Assembly: GCA_038250905.1 (NCBI GenBank) | Contig: JBBSBV010000004.1 | Span: 1-64,000 of the forward strand | Source of the DNA: JAENVU01 sp038250905 | Lineage (GTDB): Bacteria > Actinomycetota > Acidimicrobiia > IMCC26256 > JAENVU01 | DNA: 64,000 nucleotides | Reading direction: 5' to 3' | Shown: piece after piece, positions 1-6,593 of the stretch | How positions within the stretch are numbered: position 1 is the first letter of the stretch | Layout of the letters: each line of letters opens with the position of its first letter | Translations under genes and position numbers: made by a program | Notes under the pieces: model-generated | Told to the model about the DNA's origin: nothing | Databases searched by the model: none | What the model saw: only the letters and a program-made list of their open reading frames with translations

Positions 1-997
1 CCGCATCCTCGATCTCGGGGAAGTGAGCGAGCGGGGGATACGTGATCATGCCGTCCTCGATCGTCGCGCGCGTGAGTTCGAGCCGGCGGCGATCGGTGGC
101 ACCCTCGGACGGCACCGCGGCCAACGCGGCGACGTGGGCACACAGGTTCCCGCCCGACGCGTCGAGTGCCTGTGCCTCGGCGCCGAGGAGGTCGGTGACG
201 AGCCCCGCGGCACGGTCGACGTCGCCACACGTGGTGGGGATCGCCCAGGAGTGACAGCCCGAATACGAGACGCGCCGCACGGACCCGGCCGGGTAGAGGA
301 ACGGCGCGAGGTCAGCGGCGTGGTCGGAGTCCCGGATTGCGCCCCAGCCGCCCGGCCAGGCCGCCGCCGCGTCGACGCGACCGTCGAGCAACGCCGCGTC
401 GACCCCGTCGTAGTGCCAGTCGGGGAGATCGGCCGGCGCACGGGACGCGAGCCGGCGCAACACCTCGATCGCCCACTCTGACTCCGGGGTCGCCATGGTC
501 GGCTGCAGTTCGGTGTCGAACAGGGCGCCGCCCGCGCCGACGACGAGTTCGAAGAACGTCCCGAACAGACCCGACTCGCGGCCCGGGAACCCGAAGGCGA
601 TGTCGGAGTCGAGCAGCTCGGTCCACGTGTCGGGCGCGGTCGCGACCCGATCGGTGCGGACCCACATGACGCGAACGTCGACGAGTCGAGGTGCGCTGAG
701 CAGGGCGCCGTCGAAGCGGCACAGGTCCACCGCGCGCGGCGCGAGCGGGGTGAGTGCCTCCGGGGCCAGCAGATCGTCGAGATCGTGGAGCCAGCGTGCT
801 TGCGATGGCGCGTACTTGGAGTGGGTGGCGAGCACGTCGAGGCGTTCACCGCGGGCGAGCATCTCGGCGACGCGGCGGTTCAGGGTGGGGTGGTCGGCGT
901 GGATCACGACCTCGATGTCGTGGGCCTGCAGACGCGCGTACAGGTGGTCGTACATCGGGCCGCCGACCAGCGCGACCCGCAATGGCCCGTCGCTCAT
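1..997 (-). CDS. ABC sugar-transporter-type solute-binding protein, 3' end cut by the window edge
   Basis: Reading from the ATG at 997 the frame stays open to base 1, giving at least 332 residues; the C-terminus lies outside the window. The fold pattern (short N-terminal strand, repeated alpha/beta segments, a PGRESGLFG-type loop, a WPGGWGAI segment, a late GCHSWAIP motif) fits family-1 extracellular solute-binding proteins of carbohydrate ABC transporters. The start MSDGPLRVAL has no signal peptide or lipobox, which is odd for a periplasmic or lipid-anchored binding protein. It could be a cytoplasmic sugar sensor, or the true start could lie elsewhere. Its start overlaps the stop of the upstream SDR gene (ATGA), so the two are translationally coupled. 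Context suggests a link to fucose or a related deoxysugar. The family is fairly sure; the ligand is inference. Confidence 0.75.
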   Translation of the reverse strand, partial: MSDGPLRVALVGGPMYDHLYARLQAHDIEVVIHADHPTLNRRVAEMLARGERLDVLATHSKYAPSQARWLHDLDDLLAPEALTPLAPRAVDLCRFDGALLSAPRLVDVRVMWVRTDRVATAPDTWTELLDSDIAFGFPGRESGLFGTFFELVVGAGGALFDTELQPTMATPESEWAIEVLRRLASRAPADLPDWHYDGVDAALLDGRVDAAAAWPGGWGAIRDSDHAADLAPFLYPAGSVRRVSYSGCHSWAIPTTCGDVDRAAGLVTDLLGAEAQALDASGGNLCAHVAALAAVPSEGATDRRRLELTRATIEDGMITYPPLAHFPEIEDA

Positions 998-1701
998 CCC
1001 TTCACGATCCGCACGCCGGTGATCCCGCCGTCGAGCAGGAAGTCGGCGCCGGTCGTGAACGTGGTGGGTGCAGCGAGGTAGACGACCGCGGCCGCAACCT
1101 CCTCGCACGACACCATGCGTCCTAGTGGCTGGCGGGCCCGCAGGGATTCGGTGGTGGCCTCGGGATCGGGAGTGGTCTGCACCAGTCGTTCCACCCACGG
1201 ACTCCAGACCGTGCCCGGGGAGACGCAGTTGACGCGGATGCCGTACGCGATCTCGTCGGCTGCCATCGCCTTGGTGAGTGCGAGCACGGCACCCTTGGAC
1301 GCGCCGTAGACCGCGCGCTCCACGAGGCCGACGGATGCCACGACCGAGCAGGTGTTGACGACTGCGCCGGCCCCCGCGGTCCGCATCGCCGGGAGGAACG
1401 CGCGACTCATGTTCGCGGTACCGAAGACGTTCACCGCGAAGACGCGGTCCCATTCCTCGGGCGTCGACTGCACCACGTCACCCACCGCGCTGATGCCTGC
1501 GTTGTTGCACAGCACGTCGACGCGCCCGTGCTCGCGCTGGATGCGGTCGGCGGACTCCGCGCAGGCGGCCGGGTCGGTCACGTCGAAACCGTCGAGGAGA
1601 TCGAGTCCGATCACCGTGTCGCCGAGGGCGGTGAACGCATTGCCGATGGCGGTCCCGATACCCCCGCTCGCCCCGGTCACCACGATCACCCGGTTCGCCA
1701 T
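994..1701 (-). CDS. SDR-family oxidoreductase, probable 2-keto-3-deoxy-L-fuconate dehydrogenase
   Basis: 235-residue classical short-chain dehydrogenase. The glycine-rich NAD(P)-binding motif VTGASGGIG is at residues 6-14, NNAG follows the fourth strand, and a catalytic Ser and YGASK (Tyr/Lys) are present. The C-terminal part with PGTVWSPW and RQPLGRM resembles dehydrogenases that oxidise 2-keto-3-deoxy-L-fuconate in the oxidative L-fucose pathway. The ATG at 1701 is preferred over the upstream ATG at 1752 because a GGGAG ribosome-binding site lies 6 nt before it and the glycine-rich motif normally sits right at the N-terminus. It is divergent from the fuconate dehydratase gene, which supplies the matching substrate. 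The SDR assignment is certain; the substrate rests on context and motif resemblance. Confidence 0.82.
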   Translation of the reverse strand: MANRVIVVTGASGGIGTAIGNAFTALGDTVIGLDLLDGFDVTDPAACAESADRIQREHGRVDVLCNNAGISAVGDVVQSTPEEWDRVFAVNVFGTANMSRAFLPAMRTAGAGAVVNTCSVVASVGLVERAVYGASKGAVLALTKAMAADEIAYGIRVNCVSPGTVWSPWVERLVQTTPDPEATTESLRARQPLGRMVSCEEVAAAVVYLAAPTTFTTGADFLLDGGITGVRIVKG

Positions 1702-1795
1702 GTGCGCTCCCACGTTTCTCCGCCCGCCACCCGCGGGCGCGGTCGTCATCATGGCCCGTGGGTCGGCTGTCGTGGCGCGTCGGCGGGCGGCTGTT

Positions 1796-1801
1796 TACTG
1801 T
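1796..1801 (+). promoter_or_regulatory. -10 box of a leaderless promoter for the fuconate dehydratase gene
   Basis: TACTGT (TANNNT) lies 8 nt before the ATG at 1810, and no Shine-Dalgarno sequence precedes that ATG. This fits transcription starting at the start codon, common in actinobacteria. Confidence 0.45.
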
Positions 1802-1809
1802 GCGACGCC

Positions 1810-3096
1810 ATGACGCGGATCACCGGAGTGCGGACCCTCGACGTGCGCGCGCCGACCTCGCGCACCCTGGCCGGATCGGACGCGGTCCACACCGACCCCG
1901 ACTACTCCGGGGCCTACGTGTTCCTGGAGACCGACGGTGAACACGAAGGCGTCGGCATGACCTTCACCATCGGTGCGGGCAACGACCTGTGCTGCGCCGC
2001 GATCGAGTTACTCGCGCCCATGGTCGTGGGGCGCGAGGTCGAGGAACTGCTCGTCGATTCGGCAGGGATGTGGCGCCGGCTCACGAACCACAGCCAGCTG
2101 CGCTGGCTCGGTCCCGAAAAGGGACTCATCCACCTGGCGACGGCGGCGATCGTCAACGCGGTGTGGGACCTGAGCGCAAAGTCTGCGGGCAAGCCGCTCT
2201 GGCAACTGGTGGCCGACCTGTCGCCCGAAGAGTTCGTCGGACTCGTCGACTTCCGGTACCTGACCGACGCGCTCGATCGCGATCGGGCCCTCGACCTCGT
2301 GCGGGCGTGGGCACCGTCGAAGGCCGCTCGGATCGCGGAGTTGCGCCGCGACGGCTACCCTGCGTACCTGACGTCGGCCGGGTGGCTCGGCTACCCCGAG
2401 TCGAAGGTGCGGGACCTCACGCGCGCTGCGCTCGCCGACGGATGGCGGTGCTTCAAGACCAAGGTGGGGGTGGACGTCGCGTCCGACATCCGCCGGTGCG
2501 AAGTGATGCGGGAGGAGATCGGCGACCTGCCGCTCATGGCCGACGCGAACCAGGTGTGGGACGTGCAGCAGGCGATCGACTGGATGCGACACCTCGAGCC
2601 GTTCCACCTCCGGTGGATCGAGGAGCCCACCAGCCCCGACGACGTCCTCGGCCACGCCGCGATCCGGCGCGCGGTCGCCCCGGTCGGCGTCGCGACGGGT
2701 GAGCACGCGGCCAATCGCGTCGTCTTCAAGCAACTGCTCCAGGCCGAGGCGGTGGACTACGTCCAGATCGACGCGTGCCGCCTCGGCGGGGTGAACGAAG
2801 TCCTCGCAGTACTGCTGCTCGCCGCCGAGTTCGGGATGCCGGTGTGTCCCCATGCCGGTGGACTCGGACTCTGCGAGTACGTCCAACACCTCTCGATCAT
2901 CGACTACGTGTGCGTGTCCGGATCGCTCGAGGATCGCACCACGGAGTTCGCGGACCACCTCCACGAGCACTACCTGCATCCCGCCCTGATTCGCGACGGG
3001 CGCTACCGCGTGCCCGACGCGCCGGGATACTCCATCGACATGTTCGCCGAGTCCTATGCCGCGCTGACCTGGCCGACCGGTTCCGAGTGGCAGTGA
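1810..3096 (+). CDS. L-fuconate dehydratase (enolase superfamily)
   Basis: 428 residues, the usual length of L-fuconate dehydratases. The enzyme removes water from L-fuconate to give 2-keto-3-deoxy-L-fuconate. Enolase-superfamily residues are visible: the KxK base in CFKTKVG, metal ligands in MADANQ, WIEEPTSPDDVLGHAAIR and TGEHAANRVVFKQLLQ, and the distal His in CPHAGGLGLCE. The long TSPDDVLGHAAI and NRVVFKQLLQ blocks are characteristic of fuconate dehydratases rather than of generic mandelate-racemase relatives. The start was taken at the ATG at 1810, just after a TANNNT box, because the longer upstream frame runs through the divergent SDR promoter. It overlaps the next gene by 4 bases (GTGA), indicating an operon. 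Confidence 0.9.
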   Translation: MTRITGVRTLDVRAPTSRTLAGSDAVHTDPDYSGAYVFLETDGEHEGVGMTFTIGAGNDLCCAAIELLAPMVVGREVEELLVDSAGMWRRLTNHSQLRWLGPEKGLIHLATAAIVNAVWDLSAKSAGKPLWQLVADLSPEEFVGLVDFRYLTDALDRDRALDLVRAWAPSKAARIAELRRDGYPAYLTSAGWLGYPESKVRDLTRAALADGWRCFKTKVGVDVASDIRRCEVMREEIGDLPLMADANQVWDVQQAIDWMRHLEPFHLRWIEEPTSPDDVLGHAAIRRAVAPVGVATGEHAANRVVFKQLLQAEAVDYVQIDACRLGGVNEVLAVLLLAAEFGMPVCPHAGGLGLCEYVQHLSIIDYVCVSGSLEDRTTEFADHLHEHYLHPALIRDGRYRVPDAPGYSIDMFAESYAALTWPTGSEWQ

Positions 3097-4034
3097 TCCC
3101 CACCGCTCGGCTCGGCACGACAACGGTCGAGGTCACGCGGGTCGGACTGGGCTGTGCGCCGCTCGGCAACCTGTTCACCGCGCTCTCGGACGCCGACGCG
3201 ACCGCCACCGTCGATGCCGCCTGGGACGCAGGCGTCCGGTACTTCGACACTGCCCCCCTCTACGGACTCGGGCTGTCCGAGCGGCGGCTGGGCCGCGCGC
3301 TGGCGACCCGACCGCGCGATTCGTTCGTACTGTCGACCAAGGTGGGTCGGCTCCTGCGCCAGGATCCCGACTTCGATCCCGGGATCTTCCGTGTCCCACC
3401 GGGTCTCGCACCGCGGTTCGACTACTCGAGGGACGGTGTGCTGCGTTCGGTGGACGAGAGCCTCGAACGACTCGGGCTCGACCGGATCGATGTGGTGCTC
3501 GTGCACGACCCCGACGATCACGAGCAGCAGGCGCTCGACGGTGCATTCCCCGCGCTCGTGGAGCTGCGCGACCAGGGCATGGTGCGTGCGATCGGGGCCG
3601 GAATGAACCAGCACGAGATGCTGAGCCGGTTCGTCGCCCGGGTCGACCTCGATTGTGTGCTGCTCGCCGGTCGTTACTCGTTGCTCGACCGATCGGGCGA
3701 AGGGTTCGTGGACTCGTGCGGGGAGGCCGGGGTCGGCGTGATCCTCGGCGGCGTGTTCAACAGCGGGATCCTCGCTTCGGCCTCGGCAGACGCGACGTTC
3801 GACTACGAACCGGCGCCCGCGGCGGTCGTCGCGCGGGCCGCGGTCCTGGCGCGGGAGTGCGATCGCTTCGGCGTCGCGCTGCCGTCGGCCGCCTTGCAGT
3901 TCGTGATGGCCCACCCGGCGGTCACCTCGGTCGTGGTCGGTGCGCGGAGCCCCGACGAGATCCGCAGTGATGTCGGCTGGGCCGGCGGCACCCTGTCGTC
4001 AGAACTGGCTCGGAGACTCGACGAGCAGCAGTAG
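3093..4034 (+). CDS. aldo/keto reductase, probable L-fucose (D-threo-aldose) 1-dehydrogenase
   Basis: 313 residues from a GTG overlapping the upstream stop (GTGA); a GTG at 3087 is an alternative. It is an AKR TIM barrel: the catalytic Asp/Tyr motif is DTAPLYGLGLSERRLG, the Lys is in LSTKVG, the His in VVLVHDPDDHE, and the C-terminal cofactor region has SVVVGARSPDEI. The short-gap DTAPLYG.G.SE signature and length match D-threo-aldose dehydrogenases that oxidise L-fucose to L-fucono-lactone, the first step of the pathway whose dehydratase lies immediately upstream. The lactonase for the next step is not in the window; the lactone may hydrolyse spontaneously or be handled elsewhere. The TAG stop lies inside the -10 box of the following gene. 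Confidence 0.85.
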   Translation: MIPTARLGTTTVEVTRVGLGCAPLGNLFTALSDADATATVDAAWDAGVRYFDTAPLYGLGLSERRLGRALATRPRDSFVLSTKVGRLLRQDPDFDPGIFRVPPGLAPRFDYSRDGVLRSVDESLERLGLDRIDVVLVHDPDDHEQQALDGAFPALVELRDQGMVRAIGAGMNQHEMLSRFVARVDLDCVLLAGRYSLLDRSGEGFVDSCGEAGVGVILGGVFNSGILASASADATFDYEPAPAAVVARAAVLARECDRFGVALPSAALQFVMAHPAVTSVVVGARSPDEIRSDVGWAGGTLSSELARRLDEQQ

Positions 4035-4037
4035 CGT
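4032..4037 (+). promoter_or_regulatory. -10 box of a leaderless promoter for the selenoprotein candidate
   Basis: TAGCGT fits TANNNT and ends 7 nt before the ATG at 4045. Its first three bases are the stop codon of the upstream aldo/keto reductase. The purine run GGGAG directly abuts the ATG, too close to serve as a normal ribosome-binding site. Confidence 0.4.
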
Positions 4038-4044
4038 CAGGGAG

Positions 4045-4575
4045 ATGGAACTGCCTGCTCTCGCGTCCGTCTCGTTGGCCGACAGCAGTGGCGAACCGCA
4101 TTTGCTCGGCGATCTCTGGCGGGACCGGCCGATCGTGCTCGTGTTCCTCCGCCATTTCGGTTGACTGCATTGCCGTGAGCATGCCGCGCAGTTGCGTGAG
4201 CGCTACGACGAGATCACCCACCTCGGTGCCGATGTGGTCGCGGTGGGCACGGGCGACCAGCGGTACGCCGATGCATTCGTGCGGGAGGAGCAGATCCCGT
4301 TCCTCGTCCTGGTCGACGACGACGCCGAGGCGGCGCGTGCGGCATCGCTGCGGACCGCGAGCTGGTTCCAGTTGCTTCACCCCCGGACGTGGAAGACGAC
4401 CCGGGAGACATCCAAGCGCGGGTACCACGTGCACAAGGCGGGGGCGCGCGTCCGTCAGATCGGCGCGACCTTCGTGATCGGTGCCGGTGACCGGTCGCGG
4501 TACGAGCACCTCGATGCCGACAGCACCGACCACGCATCGATCGTCGAGGTGATGGCGGCGTTGCACGCGCGATGA
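4045..4575 (+). CDS. probable selenoprotein: thioredoxin-fold peroxiredoxin-like (AhpC/TSA, SelL/PRXL2-like) redox protein with in-frame TGA at the catalytic site
   Basis: Read through the TGA at 4162-4164, the frame gives 176 residues with selenocysteine at position 40. Before the TGA the protein ends VLVFLRHFG; immediately after it continues LHCREHAAQLRERYDEI. The site becomes FLRHFG-Sec-LHC, exactly the FxRxFxCxxC context of peroxiredoxin-like thioredoxin-fold proteins, with Sec replacing the first (peroxidatic) cysteine. Downstream the family pattern continues (LGADVVAVGTG, FLVLVDDD, a C-terminal GATFVIG strand) to a normal stop. The TGA falls precisely at the catalytic position and both halves belong to one fold, so sequencing error or pseudogenisation is less likely than recoding. 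Automated annotation would split or truncate it. Selenocysteine machinery (selA, selB, selC, selD) is not in the window, so recoding is not proven. Confidence 0.8.
4165..4203 (+). promoter_or_regulatory. candidate bacterial SECIS hairpin after the TGA
   Basis: Two small hairpins follow the TGA. The first (4167-4184) pairs GCAU with AUGC, has a bulged U and a CGUGA loop, but sits nearer the TGA than usual. The second (4186-4203) pairs GCGC with GCGC, or CGC with GCG, around an AGUU-containing loop starting 26 nt after the TGA, within the 16-37 nt range described for bacterial SECIS elements, with a G in the first two loop positions. Folded by eye only. Confidence 0.4.
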
Positions 4576-4588
4576 CCGTCGAGGCGAC

Positions 4589-4975
4589 TCAGCGCCCGAC
4601 GAACTCCTCGGCGAGGGCCGGCGGGGCCACCGCGAGCCACGCGTCGACGATCGCTTCCCGGAGCGCCCGTTTCCCGACCCGTCGCAACTGGACGAGCACC
4701 GCGGCGTAGCCGTCGAAGTGCGGGATCGTGAACAGGCCGGGAGTCCCGGCCGCGAGCACGGCCTCCTTCTCGTCGAGGTCCTCGACGGCGACCGCCAGGA
4801 TCGGACCGTCGGGCCGAGTCTCGTCGCCGAAACGTTTGATGTCCGCCTTGCTGAAGGGTCGCTCCCAGGCGAACGCCTGACCGGCCACGGACCAGGTGCG
4901 CCGGCCGTGACGCTCACCCTCGGTCACCTCGGGAAGCTCGGCCGCCAGGCCCGCGGCGTCATCGATGGTCGGCAT
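4589..4975 (-). CDS. MmcQ/YjbR family protein
   Basis: 128 residues. The pattern ELPEVTEGERHGRRTW, AFAWERPF, a Leu/Asp-rich middle and IPHFDGYAAVLVQL followed by LREAIVDAWLAVAP is that of the MmcQ/YjbR (DUF419) family, small CyaY-like-fold proteins annotated as possible DNA-binding proteins whose function is unknown. The ATG at 4975 was chosen because TACCGT (TANNNT, 4982-4987 read on the minus strand) lies 6 nt upstream, typical of a leaderless gene, and homology begins there. It converges with the selenoprotein candidate (13 nt between stops) and diverges from the solute-binding gene at 5264 across about 290 bases. Confidence 0.8.
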   Translation of the reverse strand: MPTIDDAAGLAAELPEVTEGERHGRRTWSVAGQAFAWERPFSKADIKRFGDETRPDGPILAVAVEDLDEKEAVLAAGTPGLFTIPHFDGYAAVLVQLRRVGKRALREAIVDAWLAVAPPALAEEFVGR

Positions 4976-5263
4976 CGTCCGACGGTATCGGGGTGGTCCG
5001 ATCCGCAATCGGTTCGCCGGCGTCGCGGGTCCGAGGGCCCTCCGCTCTGGATCTGCCCCGGCACCTGGGTGCCCGAGGGAGAAACGCAACCTTTTCCGCT
5101 TCGAGCCCTTCCGACATTCACGCTGCGTGGCTATCGTGTGCGAAATTGACCCAGATTTCTGGCAGTTGTCCGACTCATCCGGAAGGATGGGTCACTCGGA
5201 GTGCTACGCCAGGCGGAGCTCCTGTCCCCGGACGGGCGATGGCGAGGAAGGTGCGGAACGCCG
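4976..5263. other. divergent intergenic region
   Basis: About 290 bases between the leaderless YjbR-family gene and the conservon operon. The left edge holds a TACCGT -10 box for the minus-strand gene. For the plus strand a relatively AT-rich patch around 5140-5175 could contain a promoter, but no clear -35/-10 pair was resolved. No convincing small gene was seen. Confidence 0.4.
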
Positions 5264-6583
5264 ATGTGCACACAGCGCGCGAAGCGGGCGCGTTACGGCG
5301 TCGCGCTCCTCTCCTGCGCCCTGGTCGCGGCGGCATGTGGGAGCACGGCGACGGCACCTCCGCGCGCCGCCGAGCCGACGGTGGCTGCGAAGCATGCGCC
5401 GCACGTCGAACCGTGCGGTCCCGGCACCCCGACGCCCTCCGACGAGATCGGAGTCACCGCGGACGCGGTGACCGTCGGGGTGGTCGCCGACGTCACCGGT
5501 ATCCGCGCGCAGTTCCTTCCGGCGTGGGAGGCGATGCAGGCTTTCGCCGCGTTCTGCAACTCCGAGGGCGGAATCGCGGGCCGACGCCTCGACGTTCGAC
5601 TCTTCGACACCAACGTCTTCAGCCATCGCATCGCGATCACGAACTCGTGCGGAGCGGTCTTCGCGGTGGTCGGTTCGGCTTCGGCGTTCGATGGTGACGG
5701 CGCCGACATCGAGTCCGACTGTGGGATCCCCGATGTACCGGCAGTGGTGCTCGAACCGGCCCACGAGCGGGTGCCGACCGTGGTCGCGCCGCTCCCGAAC
5801 CCACAGAACCAGTACCTCGTCGGCCCGCAGCGGTACCTCGCCGCCGAACACCCCGCCGCCACGCGCAGCGCCGGGATGGCCTACCTCAACGTGGGCGTCA
5901 CGGCGTTGCGCGCGACCCGCGAGATCGCGGCGACCCGCCAGATCGGGTACCGCTACACCAGCATCGACCCGATCCCGGCGTTGTTCAGCTCGGCCGACAT
6001 CGACCACCTGGTCACCAACCTGCAGCAGCGGAAGGTCCGGTATCTCGCGGTGCAGGCGCGGGTGTCGGACCTGGCGACGATCCAGACCGCACTCGCGGCG
6101 AAACACGCGATGCCCGAAGTCGTCGATGCCGGGACGCTCGCCTACGACCCGGCGTACCTGCAGCAGGCCGGCGCCGCGGCCGAAGGCACCTACGTGGCGA
6201 CCCAGACGACACCCTTCGACGAGGCGGCTTCGTCGCCGGAGCTGCGCCGCTACACCGATTGGTTGGGCCGCACGGTTCCCGGGGCGAGTCCCACGACCCT
6301 TGGCGCCCGCAGTTGGTCGTCGGGTCTGCTGTTCGCCGAAGCCGCCCGTCGGGCATCGGCACATCTGGACCGGAGCACGCTCCTCGGGCAGTTGCGATCG
6401 GTGCACGCGTGGGACGGCAACGGCATCCAGGTGCCCGCCGATCCGGGTGCCGGACTCACGAGTTCTTGCTTTGCCTATCTCCGGGTGACCGGCGGCGAGT
6501 TCCGCCGCGTCTACCCGGCACGCGGTTTCGCGTGTCCCAGCGACGGTTGGCTGCACCTCCGTCGCGACTTCCGCCATCTGTAA
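5264..6583 (+). CDS. ABC-type branched-chain amino-acid/amide-like substrate-binding lipoprotein
   Basis: 439 residues starting at the ATG that places a basic n-region (TQRAKRARYG) before a hydrophobic stretch and a lipobox LVAAAC at residues 19-24, so the mature protein is probably lipid-anchored outside the membrane. The N-terminal TADAVTVGVVADVTG and the internal SADIDHLVTNLQQ and YDPAYLQQAG patterns fit type-1 periplasmic-binding (Peripla_BP_6) proteins. No permease or ATPase genes accompany it. Its stop lies 10 nt before cvnA, with the ribosome-binding site between, so it is probably the first gene of the conservon operon and may act as an extracellular sensor partner rather than a transporter component (inference). 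Confidence 0.78.
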   Translation: MCTQRAKRARYGVALLSCALVAAACGSTATAPPRAAEPTVAAKHAPHVEPCGPGTPTPSDEIGVTADAVTVGVVADVTGIRAQFLPAWEAMQAFAAFCNSEGGIAGRRLDVRLFDTNVFSHRIAITNSCGAVFAVVGSASAFDGDGADIESDCGIPDVPAVVLEPAHERVPTVVAPLPNPQNQYLVGPQRYLAAEHPAATRSAGMAYLNVGVTALRATREIAATRQIGYRYTSIDPIPALFSSADIDHLVTNLQQRKVRYLAVQARVSDLATIQTALAAKHAMPEVVDAGTLAYDPAYLQQAGAAAEGTYVATQTTPFDEAASSPELRRYTDWLGRTVPGASPTTLGARSWSSGLLFAEAARRASAHLDRSTLLGQLRSVHAWDGNGIQVPADPGAGLTSSCFAYLRVTGGEFRRVYPARGFACPSDGWLHLRRDFRHL

Positions 6584-6593
6584 GGAGATCCGA

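Noticed and set aside
4045..4575. Reading the redox gene as a pseudogene or two small ORFs split by a stop
   Set aside because: The stop is TGA exactly at the catalytic Cys position, both sides remain in one frame, and there is no other lesion. Recoding explains it better.
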